A DNA stretch of 64,000 nucleotides. It comes from Roseburia sp. 499. Its GTDB lineage: Bacteria > Bacillota > Clostridia > Lachnospirales > Lachnospiraceae. Both the position numbers and the translations under genes were made by a program. Shown piece by piece: positions 45,936 through 53,883 of this stretch. The stretch is taken from assembly GCF_001940225.2 (NCBI RefSeq), contig NZ_CP135164.1, positions 1,054,001 to 1,118,000 on the forward strand, given 5' to 3'. How positions within the stretch are numbered: the stretch's first letter is position 1; each line of letters begins with the position of its first letter. A model generated the notes under the pieces. That model was not told where the DNA came from and did not search any database. It saw only the letters and a list, made by a program, of their open reading frames with translations.

Positions 45936-45939
45936 GTAA

Positions 45940-46418
45940 CGATAAAAATTCTTATAAGAAGTTCTAGAAATGTATTTTCCTAAGTTCGTTGTCTGAGGTT
46001 TTTCCTTCTTCTGCAAAGAACCTGATACAAAAAATTGGAGTTTCATATTGAATCACGCTTTTAGTTCTTCTAAACAGCAGCAACAAGAATGTTCGATAAG
46101 GGTATGCCAAAAGAACTCGGACAGATACACATTTAAGCCCGTGTTTCTCTGTCCTCAAACATCTTTCTGGCATACCCATTCATTCTTTTATGCTGCTGTA
46201 AGAAGAACACAAAGTGTTCAACATATGAAACTCCAATTTTTTGTATTCAGCTTCAGTTGCATGAAGGGAAAAACCGAGTCTCGAATTAGGAAAATTAATA
46301 TCATTCTTCAAAATGCAATATTTAGACATGCTAGAAAGTGTGTCCGGCTTTGTCCTTGTCAAATCTGAATAAAATCAGAAGTAAAAAGTTTTTAACTTCT
46401 CATAAGAATTTTTATAGG
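45940..46418. repeat. Large imperfect palindromic element, copy B (~479 bp)
   Basis: Same architecture and orientation as the element at 6814-7200. Terminal arms ATAAAAATTCTTATAAGAAG and CTTCTCATAAGAATTTTTAT pair; inner arms include GAACCTGATACAAAAAATTG with CAATTTTTTGTATTCAGCTTC (partly), CAGCAGCAACAAGAATG with CATTCTTTTATGCTGCTG and GGGTATGCCA with TGGCATACCC. About 90 extra bases interrupt the right arm (roughly 46290-46380), unmatched in copy A. It lies between dapF and argS and is followed by a terminator. Short frames inside it are not credible genes. Confidence 0.8.
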
Positions 46419-46443
46419 AAGCAACAATGCAGATAAAAAATCG

Positions 46444-46475
46444 TAAAAAAGAGGGTGACAAGATACCCTCTTTTT
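46444..46475 (+). terminator. Terminator between the palindromic element and argS
   Basis: AAAAAGAGGGT pairs with ACCCTCTTTTT around an 8-base loop. It would end transcripts from dapF through the palindromic element. Confidence 0.8.
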
Positions 46476-46541
46476 GTTATGATTAAAAGTAAAGTGTTCT
46501 GGAGAAGTCCAGAAAGTATTTGAAAGAAAAGAGGACAGACC

Positions 46542-48311
46542 ATGAAAAAAATGTTGGACCTAATCAGTGCAGAGGTGACGAAGGCATTTGAAGAAAATGG
46601 ATATGATGCAAAATATGGAAAAGTGACGTTGTCAAACCGTCCGGATTTATGTGAATATCAGTGTAACGGTGCAATGGCAGCAGCAAAGGAATATAAGTGT
46701 GCGCCATTTATGATTTCAGATAAGATAGCAGAGTGCTTAAAGGAGAATCAGATGTTTTCATCTGTAGAATCTGTGAAACCGGGATTCTTGAATTTGAAGT
46801 TAAGTGAAACATATCTGGCAGATTATGTTGGAGAAATGGAGGCAGACAAGGAACGCCTTGGTTGTGAAAAAGCAAAGAATCCTAAGACAATTATGATTGA
46901 TTATGGCGGACCTAACGTAGCAAAACCTCTTCATGTAGGACATTTGCGTTCTGCTATTATCGGGGAAAGTGTAAAACGTATCGGTAAGTTCATGGGACAT
47001 AATATGATTGGTGATGTGCATCTGGGAGACTGGGGCCTTCAGATGGGACTTATCATTACTGAACTTAAGGAGCGTAAGCCGGAACTTGTTTATTTTGATG
47101 AGAATTATGATGGAGAATACCCGGCAGAGCCACCTTTTACTATTTCTGAGTTAGAAGAAATTTATCCTACTGCCAGCGGAAAATCCAAGGAAGATGCAGC
47201 ATATAAAGAAGCAGCGATGCAGGCAACCTATGAGTTACAGCAGGGAAGAAGAGGATACAATGCGTTGCTGAAACATATTTTGGATGTTTCTGTGAACGAT
47301 TTGAAACGTAACTACGAGAACTTAAATGTTTCCTTCGACTTATGGAAGGGTGAATCAGATGCACAGCCATATATCCCGGATATGGTGCAGAAGATGAAAG
47401 ATGATGGATTTGCTTACATAAGTGAGGGTGCTCTTGTAGTAGATGTAAAAGAAGAAACTGATACGAAAGAGATTCCTCCTTGTATGATTTTAAAATCAGA
47501 CGGAGCTTCTCTTTACAATACCACAGACTTGGCAACTATCGTATGGCGTATGAAGGACTATAATCCGGACGAGCTTATTTATGTAGTGGATAAGCGTCAG
47601 GAACTGTATTTTACACAGGTGTTCCGTTGTGCAAGAAAGACCGGATTGGTAAAACCGGAGACAAAACTGAATTTCTTAGGTTTTGGTACTATGAATGGAA
47701 AAGACGGAAAGCCATTTAAGACTCGTGAAGGTGGCGTAATGCGTTTGGAATATCTGGTTTCATCCATTAACGAAGAGATGTATAAGAAGATTGCAGAGAA
47801 CCATACCGTAGAAGAGGCCGAAGGAAAAGAGACCGCAAAAGTAGTTGCATTGTCTGCAATTAAATATGGTGATTTGTCCAATCAGGCATCCAAAGATTAT
47901 GTTTTTGATATTGATAGATTTACTTCCTTTGAAGGAAATACAGGACCATATATTTTGTATACCATTGTTCGTATCAAGTCAATCTTAAAAAAATATCAGG
48001 CAGAAAAAACTATGCCGGAAGGGGCGGCAATACTTCCAGCCCATTCTGAAAGCGAAAAAGCATTGATGTTGGAATTAAGTAAATTTAATGCAGTAATGGA
48101 AACAGCATTTGAAGAAACAGCACCACATAAAGTGTGTGCATATATCTATGATTTGGCAAATGCATTTAATCATTTCTATCATGAAACAAAAATTATGGCA
48201 GAAGAAGATGTAATGGTGCAGGCAGGCTACATCAAGTTGTTAGAATTAACCAGAAAAGTCCTTGAAACCTGTATCGATGTGTTAGGATTCGAGGCACCGG
48301 AAAGGATGTAG
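46542..48311 (+). CDS. argS: Arginine--tRNA ligase
   Basis: 589 aa class I synthetase. N-terminal tRNA-binding Add1 domain, then the HIGH-type motif KPLHVGHLRSAIIGES near residue 130, the catalytic domain with LKSDGASLYNTTDLATI, and the C-terminal helical anticodon domain starting around 460 (NTGPYILYTIVRIKSIL). Length is normal. The start has AAAGAGGA upstream. No T-box leader is visible between the preceding terminator and the gene. Confidence 0.95.
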   Translation: MKKMLDLISAEVTKAFEENGYDAKYGKVTLSNRPDLCEYQCNGAMAAAKEYKCAPFMISDKIAECLKENQMFSSVESVKPGFLNLKLSETYLADYVGEMEADKERLGCEKAKNPKTIMIDYGGPNVAKPLHVGHLRSAIIGESVKRIGKFMGHNMIGDVHLGDWGLQMGLIITELKERKPELVYFDENYDGEYPAEPPFTISELEEIYPTASGKSKEDAAYKEAAMQATYELQQGRRGYNALLKHILDVSVNDLKRNYENLNVSFDLWKGESDAQPYIPDMVQKMKDDGFAYISEGALVVDVKEETDTKEIPPCMILKSDGASLYNTTDLATIVWRMKDYNPDELIYVVDKRQELYFTQVFRCARKTGLVKPETKLNFLGFGTMNGKDGKPFKTREGGVMRLEYLVSSINEEMYKKIAENHTVEEAEGKETAKVVALSAIKYGDLSNQASKDYVFDIDRFTSFEGNTGPYILYTIVRIKSILKKYQAEKTMPEGAAILPAHSESEKALMLELSKFNAVMETAFEETAPHKVCAYIYDLANAFNHFYHETKIMAEEDVMVQAGYIKLLELTRKVLETCIDVLGFEAPERM

Positions 48312-48334
48312 TTAGCTACAAGCATCGCCCAGAT

Positions 48335-48385
48335 AAAAAGAACAGTTCTAATGAAAATTTATTTTCGAATAGGACTGTTCTTTTT
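48335..48385 (+). terminator. Terminator after argS
   Basis: AAAAAGAACAGTTCT pairs with AGGACTGTTCTTTTT (near-perfect) around a 21-base loop. Confidence 0.85.
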
Positions 48386-48396
48386 AGATGAGATGA

Positions 48397-48456
48397 GGCG
48401 CCAGCCTCTAGCGAGAAGAAGCGAAGCGGAATCGAGCTAGGCGATGCGTGGAGTAT
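48397..48456. repeat. 60-bp direct repeat, copy 1
   Basis: GC-rich unit starting GGCGCCAGCCTCTAGCGAG and ending AGGCGATGCGTGGAGTAT. Its outer parts are complementary (CGCC..CTAGC with GCTAG..GGCG), closing a purine-rich loop, so each unit can form a hairpin. An identical copy lies 94 bases further on. Confidence 0.85.
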
Positions 48457-48550
48457 GGAATTATGTGAATTTATTTGTGATAGTGCCATATTTTATATGG
48501 TAAGCACCGAAGGTGCCTTTGCGGATAAGCAGAGATTTTTAGATAAATTT

Positions 48551-48610
48551 GGCGCCAGCCTCTAGCGAGAAGAAGCGAAGCGGAATCGAGCTAGGCGATG
48601 CGTGGAGTAT
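48551..48610. repeat. 60-bp direct repeat, copy 2
   Basis: Identical over all 60 bases to the unit at 48397-48456. The 94-base spacer is AT-rich and holds a small hairpin (GCACCGAAGGTGC). Copy 2 ends 33 bases before the CPBP start codon, so it would be in that gene's 5' leader. Confidence 0.85.
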
Positions 48611-49277
48611 TACGATAAACAAAAAACTAAGGAGAAAAGACTTATGAATAAAGATAAAGAAATCAGAAACATATGGAAACTTATATTTCTGCACTTGTTT
48701 CCAGGAATTGCGTTAAGCATTATGTATATATTTTTTTCGAAGGTGGGAATTTTAGAAGGATATCCCAGGGCAGTTATATTAGGAGTTTCTGCGATTTTTT
48801 CAATAATTCCTATTGAACTTGGATACCTATTTTATGTAGCAAAGAAGGAAGAAGGAACTTTTAATATATTTAAGATATTAGGTTTAAAAAGTAAGTTGAA
48901 GGTTAAAGAATTTATACTTTATTCTCTTTCATTGCTTATAGTGGGAGTGGGAATTTTAATTGCTTTAAAGCCACTTTCAAATTTCTTATTAAAAACGGTA
49001 TTTTGTTGGATTCCAAGTTGGTATAATTTTGTCCAAGATATGAGTTTGTTTAGTAAAAACTATATTATCATAGCAACTTTAGTAAGCTTTTTCATTTTTA
49101 CACTCATAGTACCAATTATTGAGGAGTTTTACTTCAGAGGATTTTTAATGACTCGAATGAAGTGGATGGGAAAATATAGTGTTTTATTTAATGTAATATT
49201 ATATTCAGTTTACCATTTTTATCAACCCTGGCTTGTTATTACAAGGATTGCTATGATGTTACCATTATACTATTTTG

Positions 49278-51090
49278 GTAACTGTTCAGAACCTCGATAA
49301 GTTCGTGTGATTTTATTTTGTATAAAACAGAGAATTTTAATTTTTTCTGTTTTGATAAAAATCGCTTTATTGTGGATAAGAGAATTTCTACTTAGAAGTT
49401 TTCTTATCTCATGTGGATAGATATATTTTTTCGCTTATATTTTATTTCAAATCCATCGATTTTCGATGATTTTGAATAGATTTAATACCATTTGTGCTCA
49501 AAAATTTAATACTTATCCACCGTCATTTTTACCATAAGCGGTTTTCTTAAGATTCGCTTATTTCCTTGAATTTCGTTATAATTATACTATAGAAATCAAG
49601 GAAAGAAGGTGGTCTGTTTGCCTATTAATATCACAATGGAATTCGTTCAACAGTTAATGGATCAGAATACTGCTTTGACAAAGCAGGTATCTGAAATGAA
49701 CGAAACAATTAAAGAGCTTAATCAGACCATCAAAGAACTTAAGGAGCAGCTCAACAAAAACTCCAAGAATAGTTCAAAACCACCTTCAAGCGATGGACTT
49801 AAGAAACCACCGGTAAATAAGAATCGTAGTCTGCGTCAAAAGTCTGGTAAGAAGCAGGGAGCTCAGAATGGCCACGATGGAACATGTCTTTCTGTTATCG
49901 CTGAACCTGACATTATAGAACCACATATGCATTCTGATTGTGATAATTGCCCTTATCATGATAGCTGTCTTGATAAAGCTTGCATCAAGGAGACTCGTCA
50001 CGAAATTGATGCTGAAGTAAATGTAAATGTCACAGCACATCAGCTTATTGTAGTAAGAAACTGTCCTCTTCATAACTGCCAGAAGGCAGGTTCTTTTCCT
50101 GCTGGCATCAAAGCAACTGTGCAGTATGGTAAAAACTTACAAGCAATGGTAGTCGCTTTTAATACTGTTGGAGCAGTAAGTATTAATCGCACTCATGAAA
50201 TACTCAGTAGTGTATTCAACATCCCACTATCAACTGGAACCATCAAAAACATGGTGACTCGATGTGCCGATGTTTTAAAGCCAACCTATGAAAAGATTTA
50301 TTGTATTATGACGAAGCTTGGGCTTATTCATTGCGATGAAACAGGAACTCGTGTTGATGGCAAGACCTGGTGGGTTCATAACGTTTCAGATATGGATTAT
50401 ACCTATCTGAGCATCCAACAGAAACGAGGGCATCTTGGAATGGATGCAATTGGAATCCTTCCATCTTTTCAGGGTATTGCTGTCCATGATTGTTGGGCTT
50501 CATACTGGAAGTATCCAGATGTGAAACATGCGGTATGCTGCGCACATCTATTGCGTGAGCTTAACGGGATAATCGAAAACTATCCCGAGCAAAAATGGGC
50601 TCTACAATTCAAAGAACTTCTTCTTGATATGAAAAAGGTAAGAGACAAAGCTCTTTTAGGCGAAAAAGATGAAATCAGCTATTATCATCGACATAAGTTT
50701 GATAAGAAATATGATGAAATCATCAAAACCGCATATGAAGAAAATCCTCTTCCTGAAGAAACCATAAAAAAGCGTGGTCGCAAGAAAAAGAGCAAGGTAT
50801 TAAATTTGATTTGCAGACTACAGAATTACAAGGCATCAGTCTGCCTATTTATAAATAACCTCTGTGTACCTTTCGATAACAACCAGGCTGAACGAGATTT
50901 AAGAATGATAAAAGTCAAAACTAAAGTATCAGGCTGTTTTCGAAGTGAAGAAGGTGCACAGGAATATTTAACAATTATGAGTTATATCGGAACCGCTCAT
51001 AAGCATGGAATCAATGCATTCACAGCGATAAAAGAATCATTAAATGGGAATGCAGATATCATCTTTGCTTAAGACGTTCTGAACAGTTAC
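49278..51090. mobile_element. IS66-family insertion sequence (1813 bp)
   Basis: Ends are the inverted repeats GTAACTGTTCAGAAC (49278-49292) and GTTCTGAACAGTTAC (51076-51090). An 8-bp target duplication CTATTTTG flanks it at 49270-49277 and 51091-51098, the length expected of IS66. It carries one TnpC-like transposase and no tnpA/tnpB, the ISBst12-like arrangement. About 330 bases before the transposase are AT-rich and non-coding; a TATAAT-like box lies near 49578-49590. Confidence 0.92.
49618..51072 (+). CDS. IS66 family transposase (TnpC)
   Basis: 484 aa DDE transposase. An N-terminal leucine-zipper-like coiled coil (MNETIKELNQTIKELKEQ), the proline/Lys-rich linker SSKPPSSDGLKKPP, a zinc-binding segment (CDNCPYHDSCLD), and the catalytic core with LIHCDETGTRV (first Asp), AVHDCWASYW (second Asp) and NNQAERDLRMIKVKTKVSG (Glu). 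The C-terminal IS66 helper segment with YLTIMSYIGTAHKHGINAF follows. The start is uncertain: TTG at 49618 or GTG at 49609 near AAGGTGG, or ATG at 49636. The gene appears intact. Confidence 0.9.
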   Translation: MPINITMEFVQQLMDQNTALTKQVSEMNETIKELNQTIKELKEQLNKNSKNSSKPPSSDGLKKPPVNKNRSLRQKSGKKQGAQNGHDGTCLSVIAEPDIIEPHMHSDCDNCPYHDSCLDKACIKETRHEIDAEVNVNVTAHQLIVVRNCPLHNCQKAGSFPAGIKATVQYGKNLQAMVVAFNTVGAVSINRTHEILSSVFNIPLSTGTIKNMVTRCADVLKPTYEKIYCIMTKLGLIHCDETGTRVDGKTWWVHNVSDMDYTYLSIQQKRGHLGMDAIGILPSFQGIAVHDCWASYWKYPDVKHAVCCAHLLRELNGIIENYPEQKWALQFKELLLDMKKVRDKALLGEKDEISYYHRHKFDKKYDEIIKTAYEENPLPEETIKKRGRKKKSKVLNLICRLQNYKASVCLFINNLCVPFDNNQAERDLRMIKVKTKVSGCFRSEEGAQEYLTIMSYIGTAHKHGINAFTAIKESLNGNADIIFA

Positions 51091-51193
51091 CTATTTTGTA
51101 TATAAAAAAGACTCTCTGAAATTAGGAGTATTTGTGCATTGTTTAGCAAACTTTCCGGATGTGGTAGCATATATGTTACTGTTGTAATATAGC

Positions 51194-51346
51194 GTGGAAG
51201 ATGAGGAGGAAAAAATAGAGGGACTGAAGGCGATTATGAAACATGCCACAGGTAAAACGGATTGGACATTTGAGCAAAAGATGTTGAATGCTGTCTGTGT
51301 ATTTAAATTAGTAGTAGAAAAAATAAGTTGCAAGCAAATTTTCTAA
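51194..51346 (+). pseudogene. C-terminal remnant of pyridoxamine 5'-phosphate oxidase-like protein
   Basis: Fifty codons without an initiation site read EDEEEKIEGLKAIMKHATGK...FEQKMLNAVCVFKLVVEKIS and stop. This resembles the C-terminal end of the flavin-binding split-barrel family related to nitroimidazole resistance proteins, where a helix with GL..IM..(T/H)G is followed by a strand VxVFKLxVE and a 'sgK' ending. The N-terminal barrel is absent, so it is a remnant. Confidence 0.5.
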
Positions 51347-51370
51347 GAGTATTAGGAAATTGAAAAATTA

Positions 51371-51399
51371 TTGACAAACTATACATAACAATATATAAT
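51371..51399 (+). promoter_or_regulatory. Consensus promoter of the tetR-flavodoxin operon
   Basis: TTGACA at 51371-51376 and TATAAT at 51394-51399 with exactly 17 bases between them. The -10 box overlaps a long perfect palindrome. Confidence 0.8.
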
Positions 51400-51433
51400 C
51401 CGTTTATATAAACTATTTATATAAACGGATTAT
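51395..51433. promoter_or_regulatory. 39-bp perfect palindromic operator
   Basis: ATAATCCGTTTATATAAA, centre CTA, then TTTATATAAACGGATTAT: 18-bp arms with no mismatch, overlapping the -10 box and start site, followed by TTTTTT. Very likely the binding site of the TetR protein encoded 24 bases downstream. It could also fold as a hairpin terminator. Confidence 0.7.
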
Positions 51434-51456
51434 TTTTTGAATTGAGGAGGGAACAC

Positions 51457-52047
51457 ATGCCAAAACAAAGAATTACAAAAGAAATGGTAGTTAAAGCTGC
51501 CTTTGAACTGGCGAGAGAAGGCGGTATGGAACAGGTTCTGGTAAAAAACATTGCAGAAAAACTTGGGTGTTCGGTACAGCCCATTTACAGCTATTGCTCG
51601 AATATGGAAGAGTTAAAAAAGGATGTGCAGAAGTGTGCAGCTGAGTTCTTCCGAGAGTATGTTGCTGCACACGTAGATAAAGAAGATTTTTTTCATAGTA
51701 TTGGTAAGGCATATCTGCTTTTATCGAAAGAAGAACCAAATTTATTTGAACTATATTTTCTTCGGAAAAGACCAGATTGTATGGCTACATCATTGGAGAA
51801 ACTTTATGAACAAGAATGTACACCGGAAGTTGCAGAGTTCCTTGCAGAAAACTATTCCATATCTTTGGAGGCTGCAAGAAGGTTGCATCTGAATATGGTA
51901 ATTTATAATACCGGCATCAGTACACTGATGATATCCAGTAACTTTGGGATTTCCTTGGAGGAACTGGAACAAAAGTTAGTCGAGACCAATGAGGTGTTTT
52001 TGGAACAAGCAAGAAAAGAAACAAATGAAAAGGAGAATAGAAAATGA
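51457..52047 (+). CDS. TetR family transcriptional regulator
   Basis: 196 aa. N-terminal helix-turn-helix: ITKEMVVKAAFELAREGGME then VKNIAEKLGCSVQPIYSYCSNMEELK. The C-terminal ligand domain is of the TetR_C_33/WHG-like size and has a conserved RRLHLNMVIYNTGIS helix. The start at 51457 follows GAGGAGG; an ATG 15 bases upstream overlaps that site. The stop overlaps the flavodoxin start (ATGA). Probably autorepresses from the palindrome at 51395-51433 and controls the redox genes that follow. Confidence 0.88.
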   Translation: MPKQRITKEMVVKAAFELAREGGMEQVLVKNIAEKLGCSVQPIYSYCSNMEELKKDVQKCAAEFFREYVAAHVDKEDFFHSIGKAYLLLSKEEPNLFELYFLRKRPDCMATSLEKLYEQECTPEVAEFLAENYSISLEAARRLHLNMVIYNTGISTLMISSNFGISLEELEQKLVETNEVFLEQARKETNEKENRK

Positions 52048-52544
52048 AGAAATTAGTAGTATATCAAAGTTCCACCGGGTTTACAGCAAAGTACGCAGCA
52101 TGGATTGCAGAGGCACTTTCTTGTGAAGCAAAGGAGTTAAAGCGAGTTTCAGCCGGAGAAGTAGCAGAATGCGATTGTATTATTTTTGGTGGATGGATCA
52201 TGGGCGGCATGATTACAGGACTGGATAAAATGCGAAAAATGAACCCAAAACAGTTGGTAGTGTTTGCTGTTGGGGCAACATCAAACAGTGAAGAATTGCG
52301 AAATAACTTAAAGAACCAAAACCATTTGGAGCAGACGCCATTTTTCTATTTTGAGGGAGGACTTAACTTCGAAAAGATGAGTTTCTTCCCGAAAATGATG
52401 CTTAAAATGATGCAAAAATCTGTTGCAAAAAAGGAGAATAAGACAGAACAGGAGAAGGAGATGGAGAAGCTGTTTGCAGGTTCGGTTGACAATTCTGATA
52501 AAGCTAATATAGAACCATTGGTTGCATTGGTGAAAGAGGCGTAA
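52044..52544 (+). CDS. Flavodoxin-like domain protein
   Basis: 166 aa. The N-terminal LVVYQSSTGFTAKYAAWIAEAL is the FMN-phosphate loop of flavodoxins (S-T-G-x-T), followed by the CDCIIFGGWIMGGMI segment. It resembles the flavodoxin_5/HemG-like group that ends in a helical tail. Likely a cytoplasmic FMN electron carrier or quinone/protoporphyrinogen-type oxidoreductase. Overlaps tetR by four bases, and an FMN-binding domain protein follows after 18 bases, so a flavin redox chain is plausible. Confidence 0.8.
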   Translation: MKKLVVYQSSTGFTAKYAAWIAEALSCEAKELKRVSAGEVAECDCIIFGGWIMGGMITGLDKMRKMNPKQLVVFAVGATSNSEELRNNLKNQNHLEQTPFFYFEGGLNFEKMSFFPKMMLKMMQKSVAKKENKTEQEKEMEKLFAGSVDNSDKANIEPLVALVKEA

Positions 52545-52562
52545 GAGAAAAGGAGAATTAGA

Positions 52563-52958
52563 ATGAAAAAGAAATTAAAAATAGCACTTATTGTTGTGGT
52601 AGTAATTGTATTACTTTTTGCAGCTATGTTTGTAGCAATGGGGAAGAAAGCAAATGAAGCTTTGGATAAACAGGTGAATGTCGAAATTGATATGGAAAAG
52701 GTTGCAGATGGTGTTTATAAGGGAAGCAGTGATGGAGGCATGGTAAAGGTGGAAGTGGAAGTAGAAGTGAAAGACCACAAGATTGTCAATATCAATCTGT
52801 TGAAACATGAATGTGGAACAGGTAAGCCGGCAGAAAGCATGCTAGATGAAATGATAAAAAATAATACGGATGATGTAGATGCAGTTAGTGGTGCAACTAC
52901 TTCAAGTAAAACGCTTCGTAATGCTGTGAATAAAGCACTTCAAAGTGGAATGAAATAG
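52563..52958 (+). CDS. Membrane-anchored FMN-binding domain protein
   Basis: 131 aa: one N-terminal membrane helix (IALIVVVVIVLLFAAMFVAM, residues ~6-25), then an extracytoplasmic FMN_bind domain ending with DAVSGATTSSKTLRNAV near residue 108. The motif (D/S)-x-x-SGATxSS is where ApbE attaches FMN to Thr. No apbE lies in the window. It would pass electrons outside the membrane or to the neighbouring membrane proteins. Third gene of the tetR operon. Confidence 0.85.
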   Translation: MKKKLKIALIVVVVIVLLFAAMFVAMGKKANEALDKQVNVEIDMEKVADGVYKGSSDGGMVKVEVEVEVKDHKIVNINLLKHECGTGKPAESMLDEMIKNNTDDVDAVSGATTSSKTLRNAVNKALQSGMK

Positions 52959-52972
52959 GCAAGGAGAATGGA

Positions 52973-53845
52973 ATGAAAAAAATAATATCTGTATTGACAA
53001 TATTAACAGCGATTCTGGCAATAATTTGTTGTACTTTTGGTATTTTTGATAAGGAAAAGCATAATTATTCTACGATTAAAACAGCCTATGAGGAAGAAAT
53101 TACTTTATACCAAGAGGGAGTTTATGCAAGGGATTCGTTTTCGATGGCTTCTCAGGCAATTGCGCAGGATTATATTACCTTATTTGTGGGGGTGCCGGCT
53201 CTTTTAGTCACGTTGTATATGGCAATGAAACATGGGAAAATATGGATGCTATTTCTTGCAGGATTTATAGGATATTTTCTATATGCATATATCCCTTATG
53301 CTACAATGCTATCATATAATAAGTGCTTTTTACTATATGTTATGCTGATGGCAATAGGGATATATAATTTCATTTTATGTATGATTCAGATTGTAAAAAC
53401 GGAATTTCCGTCATATTATTTTAAATATTTTCCGGTTAAAGTATTGGCGGTATTTCAAATAATCACGGGTGTACTACTGTGTGGTATGTGGCTTTCGCGA
53501 ATTATCAGTGCAGAGTTAGCATGTGGGGCTCCAGTTGGGTTGGAACATTACTCTACACTAGTAATTCAGGCGGTGGACTTGGCCATTATTGTTCCTGTAA
53601 GTTTTATTAGTGCGTATTTACTTTTGAAAAGAAACAAAATAGGATATGGATTGTACGTTGTTTTACAAGTGAAAGGAATTGTAATGGCAATGGCGGTTAC
53701 AGCGATGACAATTGGTATGATACGAAATGGTGTGAAGGTCAGTATCATGGAAATAGCATTCTTTCCCTCTATTTTAGTAATTAGTGTAGCATTTTTAGTA
53801 TATGCTTTATGGGGAATTAGAAGAGCAAAGCGAGAAGAAACATAA
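52973..53845 (+). CDS. Polytopic membrane protein, paralogue 1 (unknown)
   Basis: 290 aa with about seven to eight hydrophobic segments. A first helix (ISVLTILTAILAIICCTFGIF), then an extracytoplasmic loop with LYQEGVYARDSFSMASQ, then repeated helices with YNKCFLLYVMLMAIGIYNF. It is clearly related to the next gene product (shared patterns (E/Q)GxYAxDS, SYNK/TYNQ-x-FLxYV). No cofactor ligands are evident. AAGGAGAATGG precedes the start. Its position after the FMN-binding protein suggests partnership, but function is unknown. Confidence 0.65.
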   Translation: MKKIISVLTILTAILAIICCTFGIFDKEKHNYSTIKTAYEEEITLYQEGVYARDSFSMASQAIAQDYITLFVGVPALLVTLYMAMKHGKIWMLFLAGFIGYFLYAYIPYATMLSYNKCFLLYVMLMAIGIYNFILCMIQIVKTEFPSYYFKYFPVKVLAVFQIITGVLLCGMWLSRIISAELACGAPVGLEHYSTLVIQAVDLAIIVPVSFISAYLLLKRNKIGYGLYVVLQVKGIVMAMAVTAMTIGMIRNGVKVSIMEIAFFPSILVISVAFLVYALWGIRRAKREET

Positions 53846-53883
53846 TGGAAATGAACTTATAAAAAGAATGAAAGGAAAATCTA

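Larger units (their letters stand above)
48644..51187 (+). pseudogene. CPBP intramembrane metalloprotease gene split by an IS66-type element
   Basis: 5' part 48644-49277 and 3' part 51091-51187. The protein has about seven membrane segments and the CPBP/Abi motifs EEFYFRGF, FNVILYSVYHF and, after the insertion, GVFVHCLANFPD. Removing the element and one copy of the duplicated CTATTTTG joins the frame exactly (723 bases, 240 aa, ending AYMLLL). As it stands the frame ends in IS sequence after YYFGNCSEPR, removing the third motif. AAGGAG precedes the start. CPBP proteases process prenylated proteins or peptides; in Firmicutes many accompany bacteriocin immunity. Confidence 0.85.

Noticed and set aside
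46048..46368. 106-codon frame and minus-strand frames in palindrome copy B
   Set aside because: They arise from the inverted repeat structure; no initiation signal and no similarity to known proteins.
48397..48610. Possible CRISPR array
   Set aside because: Only two 60-bp repeats, one 94-bp spacer and no cas genes; unit size is outside CRISPR range.
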